Below, in pieces: positions 45,391 to 57,579 of a DNA stretch of 64,000 nucleotides. The translations under genes and the position numbers were made by a program. Under the pieces are notes generated by a model. That model did not search any database. It saw nothing but the letters and a program-made list of their open reading frames with translations, and was not told the origin of the DNA. This DNA is from Chrysomallon squamiferum (lineage: Eukaryota > Mollusca > Gastropoda > Neomphalida > Peltospiridae), in contig CM022671.1 in the NCBI GenBank assembly GCA_012295275.1, positions 23,282,822-23,346,821 of the forward strand, read 5' to 3'. The first letter of the stretch is position 1. Every line of letters begins with the position of its first letter.

Positions 45391-45530
45391 CATACATATA
45401 CATATATACACACATAGACATATATATACACATATACATACACACATACATACATACATATATACATTCATACATACATACATACACACATATATAAATA
45501 TATACATACATACACAGATACATATATATG
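45308..45530. repeat. CATA and TA microsatellite block
   Basis: (TACA)n, long (TA)n at 45333-45386, then CATA variants. Confidence 0.95.
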
Positions 45531-45759
45531 TTTTTGGGGTATTTATTTAGGGGGAAAGCTTTAAGCAAAATAAATAATTAACAACATTCCAAAATTAAAA
45601 GAACCGAATTATATAACAAAACCGAACAATTTACAACGGACCTCTCAAATATACCAATATTAAAAACTGCAACAAAACAAACAGAATAAACAATCAAACA
45701 CAAAATAAAAAAAAAATAAAAAAAATAAAACAACAAACATTATTATTATATTTACGGGA

Positions 45760-46090
45760 AAGACGTTCTCTCCGACCACGTGAAAACAAACCAGGTTTTT
45801 TTTTTTGACCACTCCAAAAAGGGTCGCGCAGTGCAAACAAACCGGCTCCGCGTTGAAACACTGACCACAGTTAAACCTACAGGAGATTAGAGTTAAAACT
45901 CGGACCGAGTGACAGCCTCGATGTCAAATAAACAAGTATCCGGGCAGTAATACCCCCTTTAAAGAAGTCGCTCTTCTCCGTCGGGTGCAGACAAACAGAG
46001 ACGTCGTTATATAATTGTCGTCCGGTGTCTCAGGGTCTCGCACATCAAACGCGAACAACGGGGTTGAAAAATTGTGTTATTACAGGTGGA
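45760..46090. other. Non-repetitive island 17
   Basis: A G+C-richer block contains GGGTCGCGCAG and CCGGGCAG and is bounded by AT-rich DNA and poly(T). No coding frame. Regulatory element inferred. Confidence 0.3.
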
Positions 46091-46124
46091 TCTCTGTGTA
46101 TTGTGTTTCTTTTTCTTCGCCATT

Positions 46125-46129
<5 letters not shown>

Positions 46130-46159
<30 letters not shown>

Positions 46160-46164
46160 CTTTT

Positions 46165-46197
<33 letters not shown>

Positions 46198-46285
46198 CTC
46201 ATGGCTTGCTTAACTTTTTAGTCTTCTTCTTTTTCTTTTCTGGTTTTAATTTTGTTTTGTTGTTTATTTTTTTTTTTTTTCAGAC
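46130..46285. repeat. Poly(T) and T-rich tract
   Basis: T runs at about 46131-46154, 46171-46197 and 46267-46280. The Phe ORFs are artefacts. Confidence 0.93.
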
Positions 46286-46489
46286 GCGCTGGGATATTTA
46301 AACAGAGGTGGTGACATTTAAATGACTTCGAGGACGAGGCCTACCTACACCTGCTTGAAGTCCGTAAGAGTTGTGTGACATCAAAGACTGTCAAAAAAAA
46401 CTGATCTGGTTCCTTGAATACGTTTAAAAAAAAAAAAAAAAAAAAAAATTAAAAAAATAAAAACAAAATATAAAAAATTTAATAGTAAT

Positions 46490-46520
46490 TAAAAACAACA
46501 ATAACATCAACAACAACAGC

Positions 46521-46571
<51 letters not shown>

Positions 46572-46897
46572 TAATAATAATAATAATAAAAACAATAATA
46601 ATAATAAAATAAATAAATAATAACAATTACAATAATAATAATTAATTAAATATTAATAATAGTAATAATAATAATAATAATAGTAATAATAATAATAATA
46701 ATTAAAAATGAAAGCTTGATCAATAATAATCGCATTATTATAATTACTGTTATTATCAAAGGTAATCATAATCATGGTGAGCTTTTTATTCGTTCTGCTT
46801 ATAATAATTACCATTATTGCTGTCATAGTCACCATCATTATCAAAATAATACTTAATATTATCATTGTCATTGTCATTATTATTATTATTATTATTA

Positions 46898-46983
<86 letters not shown>

Positions 46984-47040
46984 TGTTGTTGTTGTTGTTG
47001 TTCTTCTTCTTCTTTTTCTTCTTCTTCCTCTTCTTCTTGC
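46490..47040. repeat. AAT arrays facing ATT and GTT/CTT arrays
   Basis: (AAT)n at 46520-46565 and about 46660-46700 face (ATT)n at 46878-46983. GTT and CTT units follow to 47040. The inverted arrangement could fold. Confidence 0.92.
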
Positions 47041-47199
47041 TGTTCATTGTTATATTGCCATTTTCAAGTCTACGTTTAATGTTTCGTTATTCATTTTACG
47101 GTATCTAGTAAATATTTTGAAATATATAATTTATATAAAATCGATTTGATTTTAATTTTGTTTCATTTTATAATTTGTGCTAGATTCTAAAGCCCTGTT

Positions 47200-47201
47200 T
47201 T

Positions 47202-47234
<33 letters not shown>

Positions 47235-47252
47235 CACTACTACTACTACTAC

Positions 47253-47329
<77 letters not shown>

Positions 47330-47409
47330 GTAATAAGAATAAGAATAATAATAATAATAACTAACAATAATAAAAATGAAAATAATAAAATGAAAATACT
47401 ACTACTAAA

Positions 47410-47483
<74 letters not shown>

Positions 47484-47508
47484 TAATAATAACAATAATA
47501 ATAATAAA
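47200..47508. repeat. ACT/ACC/AAT compound trinucleotide arrays
   Basis: (ACT)n, (ACC)n, (ACT)n, long (AAT)n at 47251-47330, spacer, (ACT)n, (AAT)n. Confidence 0.95.
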
Positions 47509-47519
47509 TCCACATTTTG

Positions 47520-48330
47520 TAGAACAAATTAAAAACCAGAAAAATTCCAATACATATCATCTAACAGTTAGTGTCGTAAAAGAGGTGGGGACCTAATCAT
47601 ATATAACATCCCATGAAAATCACAGCCTTCACTATAAACTGACACATACTGTCATAAATATCATCATATTACCGTCATATTAAGGGCTGTGTACAAAATA
47701 TGATATACAACCGCCATTCACACATAGCAATGTTTTATTAACGACTAATTTCTTTTTAGTGCAAAAACATAATACTTGTTTTGGTTACATATCTTTTTTA
47801 AATTTAAAAAATAAAAAAAATTATTTTTATTTTTTTCAAGAAGCGCTTGTAAAAATAACTTGCTAATACATATTTATGATATGCGCTGACATGCAATATT
47901 TTTCTTCATTTTATTATTTCATGATTTTTTTTTTTTTTTTTTTTTTTTAAATCTTTTAAAACTTCATTTATTTCAGGTAATATATTACAAGCCAGCTTTG
48001 AATCCCGGGACACATGTGGCCATTATTTGCTTCCGATAAAGATAAAGTTTTAGTTTACAATATTTTCAAAGAAAGTAAGATGGGTTTTGTTCAGGCATTT
48101 TATGCGTATCTTGAAATATAAAAAAAAAAAAAAAAACCAAGAAGAAAAAAGAAATTCTTTTCACTATTTAAAATAAAAAAGACATATTTTATTTAAGATT
48201 TAATCCACATTCGACATACATTTAATAAAGCACGGAGGTTTATAGCATTTTATGTCTGTCTAAGAATTGACAGGTTTAGGATCTCACTTTGTAGGCATTC
48301 GTTTAAAACTTTATCTGTTTGAGTATGACG
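47520..48330. other. AT-rich intergenic DNA
   Basis: Poly(T) at 47925-47948 and poly(A) at 48119-48136. No gene. Confidence 0.65.
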
Positions 48331-48332
48331 AA

Positions 48333-48383
48333 AATAAATAAATAAATAAATAAATATATAAATAAATAAATAAATAAATAAAT

Positions 48384-48419
<36 letters not shown>

Positions 48420-48441
48420 TTTTTTTTTATTTATTTATTTG
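48333..48441. repeat. Self-complementary AAAT/ATTT tetranucleotide array
   Basis: (AAAT)n to about 48383 is followed at once by (TTTA)n to about 48441. This makes a long perfect-register inverted repeat prone to hairpin or cruciform formation. Confidence 0.9.
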
Positions 48442-48664
48442 TCTATAAATTACAGTATACAGAAATACAAAATACTTAAGGTCACAATTAGAAGAAAAGA
48501 AATAGGAAAGTGTAATTAAAATTCCTTCATGATTCATAGGAAAGTATATATCAACGAAAAAAATAAATAATTTTGTGCTATAACATGATGGCACATTCCA
48601 CGATGGTTCATAAATATGTCAATCCGTGTATGGATGAAAGGATATATGTATGTATGTATGTATG

Positions 48665-48873
48665 TATGTATATGTATTCAGGATTAGAATATTCTCTGTC
48701 TATGTACGTGTGATTAAACTCTGCACATAGAAAATATTCGGAAACGCACAAGAGGACGAAGTCCAGTCACGACTCACAAACAAGGTCAGATGCCGCTGAC
48801 GAGACTCGAACGTATGGCACCCATTTTCCCGCACCCCGAAGGCGTTCGGCCATCAACACAACCCTACGTTGAG
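48665..48873 (-). mobile_element. tRNA-derived SINE, copy B (near full length)
   Basis: Read on the minus strand, a head carries an A-box-like TGGCCGAACGCC (48841-48852) and a B-box GTTCGAGTC (48803-48811), at spacing usual for RNA polymerase III promoters. The body (GACTGGACTTCGTCC, TGCAGAGTTTAATCACACG, ATTCTAATCCTGAA) follows and ends in an (ATAC)n tail. Its body matches copy A at 29335-29450. The element is non-autonomous and encodes no protein. The family name is not known to me. Confidence 0.8.
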
Positions 48874-48879
48874 TGTGTG

Positions 48880-49216
48880 TAGTGTGCTTATGAATGAAAC
48901 GGTACATAATCTTTACCTAGTACTGTGTAATTTAAAACCGACGTATTCACGAACAGAGTTCATTTCAGTTACTTATTTCACCAAACTGCCAGTGCAGTAC
49001 ATTCCATGTTTGATTATGTATCTCGTTCGTTGTTAACCTATCTTCCTCTTCTCGATGACATCGTAAAAAAAAAATTAAAAATAAAAATACAAAAGTGAAA
49101 AATTTAAAAAAATGAGGAAGTCTGAAGAAAAAAGTGACACGAATTAAAATAACAAACAAAGAGGACATGATTGTGTTTCTAGAATTAGATAACAATACCG
49201 AAGTAAGTGGTGGGTG
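48880..49216. other. Unique AT-rich DNA
   Basis: No gene. A-rich at 49065-49115. Confidence 0.6.

Positions 49217-49250
<34 letters not shown>
49217..49250. repeat. Poly(A), 34 bp
   Basis: An uninterrupted A run. Confidence 0.95.
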
Positions 49251-49252
<2 letters not shown>

Positions 49253-49870
49253 TGCTGCGGGGTTCAGATAGTCCGCGTTTTGTCTGATTCAAATCGGTGA
49301 TAACAGGTACCGGGCGAAAGAAGATAATTTATTGTCTCCGTTATAAACCTTGCGCCACTGCGATGCACAGACAATGCACATCACAGAACGACCATAAAAC
49401 AAAAAGACACGCATTTTCTCGAGCGTCTTTATTGAAAAGACACTTCGGCGCAGTTTTATGTGTTTCCTACCTGCTCTCCTGACCCCGGCTTCATGTCACA
49501 ACACTCGGTGCTGAAATAAGTCTGGATTTACGGTTATGTCAATTTTTTTTTTTTGCGATAAGCTTTAAGATTTCAAGGGCAGTGCTACATCACACAATAA
49601 TTACAATTGATGCGTAATTAATCCTCCTCCCCATTTGCACACGTTCTTTGTTCAGTCATTATATTCGCCTGCATTGCGGATTTATAACATAATCGTAAAG
49701 ATGTAGGCGACATTTTTTTTTGTGTTTTGTTAATACCGCTCAGGTAATTTGTTTGATGATTTGAGCAGGGAAACATTTGAGCTGTAACGCAGGTGCGCAT
49801 ATCGATATCTCTATGAGTATTTTGCAAACAACAGCCTTTCGTCGTTTTTCTTCTAATTTATCTTTCAATT
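49251..49870. other. Non-repetitive island 18
   Basis: Balanced unique sequence to 49505 and again in 49560-49840. Short open frames on both strands lack domain signatures. No gene. Confidence 0.3.
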
Positions 49871-49992
49871 TAATTTCTGATAAATCAAATGCAGCGATAC
49901 TTAGAATAAAATTTATTTACAGTTGAATTAATGCTAACTATTTATGTTATTGTTTCCGAAATGTGATAATAAATGATGAAGATGGTGCTGGT

Positions 49993-50034
49993 GGTAGTAA
50001 TGGTAGTAGTTGTTGTTGTTTTAATAGTAGTAGC

Positions 50035-50086
<52 letters not shown>

Positions 50087-50195
50087 ATTGAAATAGAAGA
50101 ATACTAGAACTGGTAATAAAATTAGTAGCAGTAGCAGTAGCAACAGTAATAGTAGTTGAAATGGTAGTAGCAGTTATCACAGTAATTGAAAACAT
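49993..50195. repeat. AGT trinucleotide array and degenerate continuation
   Basis: (AGT)n at 50026-50086, then decayed AGTAGC/AGTAAT units. Confidence 0.9.
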
Positions 50196-50239
50196 TCATT
50201 TTCTTTATATATATTTTTTTTAGTTGCTGTTTTATTTAA

Positions 50240-50960
50240 GAAGCCTCCTGACTTTCCAGATTTCCTTTGAACCACGCGAACACACAAATATAAACTGCTT
50301 CAGCTGCCAGGTGCTTGTTATGCAAATTGAATTTATTTCATGCCTTAGAGATTGTTTTTGCTTTCTTAACAGTGCTGTTTGTGTATAAGACTCACAGCGA
50401 TGCATGTTACATGACATAACGAGTAACAGGACATCGCTTCGCGTTCACACTAGGAATCAAATCTCCGGCGTTCTGCAAGTTTTATCAATAAGCTTATTTT
50501 CACAAGCCGTGTACACACAACAGTTCTTGCCTAACTGACATAAATCACATTTAAAAGGTAGTCCGGCCCAAGCGTCAATTATCTTCCCTTGTCATCATAC
50601 GGAATGCGAGCGCCCTCTACGACTGTAACAATGGGAGTTATGTTCAGCATATCCGGTACAAGCTCTGTTATCATTTTCGCAGACTTTGTTTAGCTATTAG
50701 AATCTTTGTCGGAGCTGTTGGGAGCTGATATGAACAAAAACATACCTACCTCGTAGACTGTAGATCGCTGCGAACAACTGAACATAGCTGCCGCTTTTAC
50801 TTGATACCCGATCTCGAATCATCTGCGGGCTGCCAGTCAATTTGACATGGCTGACAACTGCGGAAAAGCCTCTTATAGCGGCGTCACAAGATAGGAAACG
50901 GGTCTACTACCACCCATGAGGAATTGCTCAATTTTCGACAAGGGCCATGTTGTTTTTCGT
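50240..50960. other. Non-repetitive island 19 with CTCF-like core
   Basis: About 700 bp of complex DNA, the longest island in the window. AGCGCCCTCTA (50609-50619) is the reverse of TAGAGGGCGCT, a CTCF-like core. GATTTGACATGGCTGACA-type cores lie near 50838. No coding frame is recognised. Confidence 0.4.
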
Positions 50961-51092
50961 GTAAACTCTACCAAATATATAAACCAGCTGTCGACTTACT
51001 GATGATTATGTAACGAACTGGGCAGTTGCATTCCATGGCATTAATTTTAATTTTAATTTTCTTCATTTACTTTGTTTTCATTAGCTTTTGAA

Positions 51093-51100
51093 ATAATAAT

Positions 51101-51147
<47 letters not shown>

Positions 51148-51355
51148 CAGTAATAATAACAACAATAGTAGTAATAGTAGTTGTAATTCTCATAATAATA
51201 ATAATTCTCATCATCATCATCATCATAATAATAATAATAATAATAATAATGACAGTAATAATAACAACAATAGTAGTAATAGTAGTTGTAATTCTCATAA
51301 TAATAATAATTCTCATCATCATCATCATAATAATAATAATAATAATAATAATAAT
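51093..51355. repeat. Tandemly duplicated 105-bp composite microsatellite
   Basis: The unit from GACAGTAATAATAACAAC through AGTAGTTGTAATTCTCAT, (AAT)n and (CAT)n starts at 51146 and again at 51251. The copies are almost identical apart from triplet counts. Confidence 0.92.
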
Positions 51356-51359
51356 GCAA

Positions 51360-52030
51360 AGCTTAGGTTTCATGATAACGCTCAGTTTTATTTTGAAAAA
51401 AAAATAGTGATGCATGAAAGCTATAATATAATGGAAGAAAGTTATGTTTCTTGTCAAAAGGACTCATACAACATATCACATATCACAGGTTACATTACTG
51501 TAACCGACTGTCATTAAGGTAGGAGAAAATAAAATTTACACATTAGAGTATATACTCTTTCAATTGTGAAAAATAATTAGTCTGTAAATGTAATACCATA
51601 AATTAATACCTAATAATGAATAAGTAAATGATTTTTTTTTGGTTTAATGATATCTCATTCTGTATTGTATGACAAATCCCACTCAGATGCCTGCTACTGT
51701 CATTAAGTACGTTCTTAATTCAAACCTTCACACATTCAGGAGAGCACATACCACGTTCTTTGAAAAATCAGATTTAGCATCAAAGCTAGAACAGAATACA
51801 AGCTTCAAAGGAGGGCTGATTTCAAGAATCACTATAGTTTCAGATTTAATAAAATACCATACCCGTTAACAAAGACTATTAATTATTTTTGTAACAATAC
51901 GTTTAAAAATAAAGAGAAAAAAAAAAAAAAAAAAAAGAAGAAGAAAAGATTAATAGGTTAAATTTAATTCCTTCCATGAGGAAGTATGATTTGCAAAAAA
52001 AAAAAAAAAAAAAAATTTTAAAAAAATGAA
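51360..52030. other. AT-rich intergenic DNA
   Basis: Poly(A) runs at 51921-51936 and about 51996-52015. GGTTACATTACTGTAACC, a 6-bp hairpin, lies at about 51489-51506. No gene. Confidence 0.6.
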
Positions 52031-52039
52031 GAAGAAGAC

Positions 52040-52375
52040 AGACCACTGTGATGCTCAGGAGGCTGCTGTCCAATCAAACGGCTTGTTACTTCTGATGTAT
52101 TACCATGGTGACAGCCGGATGCAGAACGAGTCAAGCCTAGTTTTACTTGTGCAACCATTTTTCTTCTTAGACGGTGTATCTTCGTTGCGTCGTTTCCTTT
52201 TTTTACGCCTGGATATGCTGGAATGCTTCTGACATCTCACAACAGCTGCATGCTCGGGAAAAACCAGAGAAGCGAAATTTTCTGAATGGAAATGCATCAA
52301 AGACAAAATTCCTCATTTTGTCATGTTTTATAGCTGTTGCCTTTATCATGTGTTACAACGTCAGAATATATTAAT
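52040..52375. other. Non-repetitive island 20 with RFX-like site
   Basis: Balanced DNA with overlapping open frames on both strands. ATTACCATGGTGAC (52099-52112) resembles an RFX X-box inverted repeat. No domain is seen in the frames. Confidence 0.3.
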
Positions 52376-52379
52376 CATA

Positions 52380-53000
52380 AAAATAGTGATGATAAAACCA
52401 TACCCCCAAAAACGCCAGCGGCATTCAAGGGGGTGCTCGTGTAATATTACGACCTTCTAGGGGAGTAATGATATTATATATCAGACTAATGATAATCACA
52501 AAATTTATTATGACTTTAAAAGGTACTATATATTTTATGTCTAAAACAGGAATCTTTGAAAAACGTCTAACATTTTTTAAAATTCCAAAAATTAAACTAT
52601 ATATTCATTAATATAAAGACAGGAATGTTGTAAATTAATTGACTGGCTGGCTTATAAACTAAATAAATGAAGAAAAAAAAAATGAATTACATACAAACTT
52701 ACTGAATCGTCCATTCACCTCTGATTCGCTAACTTGCTTACTGTCTGTCAGACTGAATAACTGACAAAGCAGTCTAATGATATATTCGTTAATTTTGATA
52801 TTCGAATAATCTATTTAATAACTTTTTACTTCCTGACTTCACGGGCTCACTTAGTTCTGATTTATTTTGATTATTAATGGTTTTACAGCATACTTATCAG
52901 TTACCATTTACATTTATTTTATTATCTCATTTAGTTTGTTTAATTTCGCTTTCCTTTACTTAATTTCGTACACTTCACACGAAAATGAAAGTGAATGAGG
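52380..53000. other. AT-rich intergenic DNA
   Basis: No gene. The sequence includes GACTGGCTGG and CTGTCTGTCAGACTG fragments of decayed 4-bp repeat. Confidence 0.6.
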
Positions 53001-53590
53001 CATAGCTGCATCATGGGTGCGCTTTTATTAGAAGTTCCCCGTTATTTTGTGGGCAGATGAGCATTTTGGCTATGATGTAAGCGGCCGGTTTCCGGTCATT
53101 CAAAATCTCGCAATTTCACGCGTGACAGTATAAAGGGAGCAAGACTCGTAAAAATGAAAGGCACTTAAATTATTGTCTGTTCTAACCGCTTGGAGCTGTC
53201 TGACCGAAACTAATGGATGACTAATTATTAACTCAGTATTGTAAAGAGATGATCTATCGAATAGTGAAATAAACCAATAAAACATGCTGAGAAACAGCAT
53301 ACGTTATATAATATCTTTGAAACGTAACAGTTAAAATACTCGATTTTTAAAACACTAATTTTTAATTTTAAATGTTTTCTGGCTGTTGAAGTAATTGCAT
53401 ATTGTAATAAATGAGATTATATCTTCATGGGTTCTATCCCATCTTGTCGAAGTCATAAATAAATCATTAATCCCATTCACGGTATCCTCAAATAAGACAA
53501 TGGACCAGGTCTCCTTGTAGGTTCAGTTCTTCTCTGGAGGCTAGGAGGACGGGGGTGGTGGTTTAATAGGCTGGATTAATAGGCTAAACA
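53001..53590. other. Partly balanced unique DNA with two Otx-type cores
   Basis: TAATCCC (53468-53474) and GGATTA (53573-53578) are inverted Otx/bicoid-type sites about 100 bp apart. AATAGGCTGG/AATAGGCTAA is a local direct repeat. No gene. Confidence 0.3.
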
Positions 53591-53599
53591 AAACATGTA

Positions 53600-54020
53600 A
53601 GGCAAGGGAGTAATAGTGTAAATGTCTTTTAATGCCAGCATCTGTTATTCCGCAGCTGCAAATTACTGTTTTATAAACAGAATACAAAATATGCAAAACT
53701 ATATCCACTAAAACTATGGCGTTTTTGTTGTTGTTGTTGTTGTTGTTATTGATTGTTTGTTTGTTGTTACTGGTTTTGTGGGTTTTTTTTCTGAAGTTCT
53801 GAATTACTGTTATTATTAGCTTTAATTTCGCTCGGTTTTTCTGTATTAAAAATAAACAACTGTTTATATAACCATTTAACTCATTTTTAATCTAAAAAAA
53901 ATTTCCTTAAAAAAAAAAAAAATAATAATAATAATAAAAAAAAAAAAAAAAGTAAAAAAATATAAAATACTGTGTCATTAATCATTTAATATGGGACTGA
54001 TTTGTTATGAGTCAGAATGA
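53600..54020. other. AT-rich DNA with GTT and poly(A) runs
   Basis: (GTT)n at 53726-53747 and A-rich DNA at 53911-53951. No gene. Confidence 0.7.
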
Positions 54021-54029
54021 ATGATTATT

Positions 54030-54225
54030 ATTGCGTTTTTCTGACAGAAGATCATCGTTCCGCGGTTATCGTTCCTTCTCAGGCGCAGAAGACTAACCCT
54101 GGATTTTCAACAATACCCTCTCGAGCATTCATTTTCGTCATAATCACCGGACGGGATAAAATTTCCATTACTGACCTGCCACAGAGATCTGGCGAACTGC
54201 ACGCATGATGGGTCGGTCCTCTACG
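54030..54225. other. Short non-repetitive island
   Basis: A balanced block of about 190 bp with a 63-codon frame and no recognised domain. Confidence 0.25.
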
Positions 54226-54299
54226 TTTAGAGAAAGTATGAAAAAAAAAAAAAAAAATATCGTGATAATGTAGAAAATGGAGTTTTGCTATACTTTAAC

Positions 54300-54344
54300 A
54301 CCCTTTTAATTATCATCATTATAATCATTATTATTATTATCTTG

Positions 54345-54383
<39 letters not shown>

Positions 54384-54545
54384 ATCATCATTAATACTAC
54401 TACTGCTACTACTACTACAATATATACTTCTGTACTATTATTATTATTATAAATGTGAAATTTTAAATCATTATCTGGCTTCATGGTTCATTTGATTTCT
54501 TCTTCTTCTTCTTCTTCTTCTTCTTCTTTTCTACTACTACTATTT
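54300..54545. repeat. ATT, ACT and CTT trinucleotide arrays
   Basis: (ATT)n at 54328-54380, ACT units near 54395-54418, (CTT)n at 54499-54528. Confidence 0.92.
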
Positions 54546-54549
54546 TTCA

Positions 54550-55025
54550 CTGTACTGAATGGAGAAAGTCGTCCAAATGCATATACGTATATATATATAT
54601 TTTACATATGATAAGCTGGACGGACACTTGGGAAGTTGAACAAAAGAAATAGAAAAAAAAAAGGATGTATGGATGACTGGTTGACAAAAGAAAGTCAGGA
54701 TATAAAATCACCAAATCGTATTTCCAAGATGACATTTCATGCAGGGCCGAAACAGTTTGATGAACTAAAAGAAAATAATAAATAAATAAATAAATATATA
54801 AAGTTTAGAGTAATTCCTGCAGAAATCAATAGGAGAAACAAATTGTCTTTTCACTGAATGATATAGAAAAAAAAAAAAAAAAAAAAGAAAAGAAAGAAAA
54901 AGAAAAAACCATTTCGTGTCAACATATGAACTCGGAGATTTGGTCAGCAGTTATATCAGTTTAAATAATAAGATTTGCGTGATCAAAAAACACCAAAAAA
55001 AACAAACAAAAACATTCTTACTCTA
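54550..55025. other. AT-rich intergenic DNA
   Basis: Poly(A) at 54868-54886. No gene. Confidence 0.65.
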
Positions 55026-55029
55026 CGAG

Positions 55030-55345
55030 CGTGACAATCAGGAGAAAAAAATCTCTGCTCCATACATATTATTCTCGTAGAGATTTAGTTACTTTAGACA
55101 TGTTCTTTGCGATCGTGAACCCTCGGGGATTTCCGACAGCACGAGAACCGAGCACGTGCGTAGCAAAACAAATGGACAACGTAATTCTCAAGGCATCACG
55201 TGATTTATCGCGCATGAATGCTGGTCACGAGATTTACGCCGTTTTGTTATTGTTGAAGACGCACGATAATAGGGGCGTTTGTCAGGACTTCATATTCCGT
55301 CGCATTTACGGGTCGTCGAACTCTGATGAAGTGAAGTCGTAAGAG
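55030..55345. other. Non-repetitive island 21
   Basis: A sharply bounded 315-bp balanced block with GCACGTGCG, TGATTTATCGCG and a 103-codon + frame (55031-55342). That frame spans almost exactly the island but has no known domain and no splice sites that I can assign. Either a conserved element or a lineage-specific ORF. Confidence 0.33.
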
Positions 55346-55349
55346 AACA

Positions 55350-55845
55350 AACACAAAGCCATCTCAGTACCAGCTGTGTAAATTATTAATCGTAATTCGG
55401 ATCGTGATTTTGAAATATAATCTCTTAATAAATGTTAATTAAACATATTTTACGTATGGGTTAAAAAAGGAAGATGGAGAGAAAAAGAAAAGAAGCCGAA
55501 CATTTTGTAATTCATATTTCAAAGATGAAAATGATCTTCTTGTACATGTTTCTGAAGCAAATGTTTCAGTTTATTTTATTTTTACATATTTAGTTATTGG
55601 TCCTGCACGAAGATTTTCTATTATAACGTGTGATTTTATGATGCTTAAAAGTGAAAATCCACTGGATTACCTGTTAATTGCATTGATTAGGGTTAATCAA
55701 GATAGAAAAGCTGATTTTATGAATTATTTTTTAGAGTTACAGAAATAGAGCAACCTATTAAGAAATACTAATTAAGTGACTAATCTCAAAAGGAATTTGT
55801 CTTTTAATTAAGTTGTGAAACATATCTTTTATTATTGGTCGAAGA
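55350..55845. other. AT-rich intergenic DNA
   Basis: No gene or motif of note. Confidence 0.65.
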
Positions 55846-55849
55846 TGAA

Positions 55850-55851
<2 letters not shown>

Positions 55852-55927
<76 letters not shown>
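55852..55927. repeat. CT-to-GT compound microsatellite
   Basis: (CT)n to 55899, then (GT)n. Confidence 0.96.
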
Positions 55928-55929
<2 letters not shown>

Positions 55930-56290
55930 CTCGTTACAAAGTGACTGATGTCACAAACACTCGTTACAAACACCTTGCACGAGCGGAGAGCGTGTTGCGG
56001 AGATGGTGTCTCAGGATTACGCAGATTTGACGCGAGGTAAAAAGTGTAACGCCATGGCACTTTCGTGCCATTGTCCCACCTTCTTGTACCCTGCCCATTA
56101 TGAACGGGTACGGCGCTATGTAGAATCACGTTCGGTGTCATAAATGGTTTGACCGCTAAAATACGAACCGCGGGTGGAATTAATATCGACTTCCAACGAG
56201 AAAGATTTGTCACTCTTTTGTTCGGAAGGAAGGAAATGCACCGGAAATTCATTTTGGTGTTCAAATCACGTTGCCGTTCTTCGAGTGACG
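55930..56290. other. Non-repetitive island 22
   Basis: A balanced block with direct repeats of CTCGTTACAAA (about 55931 and 55960) and a 7-bp hairpin ATGGCAC-TTTC-GTGCCAT (56054-56071). The minus frame runs into the microsatellite. No gene. Confidence 0.33.
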
Positions 56291-56299
56291 TTCATTGTT

Positions 56300-57105
56300 A
56301 GTTTTTTTCGATGTTGTTAATGGTGTAAGTAAAATGTCGATAATTACAGGCCAGATTTTTATTTTAAAAAATCCCCATGGAGACGAAGTAATATGTATAC
56401 GTAAGAGTCTTTTCACAGAATATATTTGTGACAATGAAATCATCGAACGCTAGTGTGTTTGTATGAATCTTTTAAGGATGGTTGATGTGTATGTATGTAT
56501 CTGTGTGTGTGTGTGTGTAGGTAGGTAGAAAAGTATTATATATTCATTTATGTACACATGTGCATATTCTCAAATATAAAAAATACCTGAATTTAATAAA
56601 AAAAATAAAAAAAAAAAGACTCTGCACTCGTTTAACCTGACAAACCCATGTCGTTACATTAATTATCATATTAAATTATTTATCAACGAATAACTGACTA
56701 TTAAAATCCATTTCTTCAGTTTCTAAAGATCTCCGTGCTGCAGCCATTAATACGAAAAAAAAAAAAAAAAAAAAAAAACGATGGATCTAAGCGGCTACAT
56801 GAAAGACGGAAATTGATTGGTTCCTTGCGTGATATACATTCATGTAATTAAGAGAATCTGATCTGAGCTTTTTGTCTGCAGAACTCTTTACTGGCGTTTT
56901 CTTTTATATCTTCTTAGTTTACTTTTTCTTTGATTCTGAGGTTTGCTTTGGCTGTACACATTCGAGATGAAAACAACGTACATCACAGATACACGACGTC
57001 CGTGATACAGAACTGTTTGTGTTGGTGATCTCTCGAGGTCTAGACTTCCGCGAAGAAATGGAACAAAATTGGTCATTAAGAAAAATAAATAAATAAACAC
57101 ATTAA
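56300..57105. other. Mixed AT-rich intergenic DNA
   Basis: (GT)n at about 56503-56518, poly(A) at 56755-56778, and a balanced block at 56780-57060. No gene. Confidence 0.55.
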
Positions 57106-57112
57106 CTTACAC

Positions 57113-57185
57113 AAAGACAGACAGACAAACAAACAGACAAACAGACAGACAAACAGACAGACAGACAGATAGATATGAACAGACA
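57113..57185. repeat. ACAG tetranucleotide repeat
   Basis: Interrupted (ACAG)n/(ACAA)n. Confidence 0.9.
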
Positions 57186-57189
57186 GACA

Positions 57190-57575
57190 CGTAGACAGAA
57201 GTATTTAGCCTAATATTTTAAGCTGACCAATTTTTATTCGGTATAACCGAGTTAATTTCGTCCTGAAATGTATAGTAGACATCATATTTTTGGTGCTTCT
57301 TATCTCTGTTATTTTCTCTAATAATAATAATAATGAAAATGATGATAATTACAACAACAGCAATACAGATTTATTCTTCCTAACAACTCTGTATTTGACT
57401 ATTTAAATCTTGTAAGTGTTTTACTAACTAAATACTAATTCCCCTGAAAAACTGTTACATTAAATTAACTGCATTTTTTTTTTTTTAGTTTCTCTGACCT
57501 AACAACCACTTAGTACTCCTTCTTGCATTTCTGTTCTTAAATCTTGGCATGGTCAGTGTGCTAATCAAGACATGT
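57190..57575. other. AT-rich intergenic DNA
   Basis: No gene recognised. Confidence 0.65.
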
Positions 57576-57579
57576 ACGT

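Noticed and set aside
57113-57185. CRISPR-like spaced repeat
   Set aside because: It is a plain interrupted ACAG tetranucleotide, and the genome is eukaryotic.
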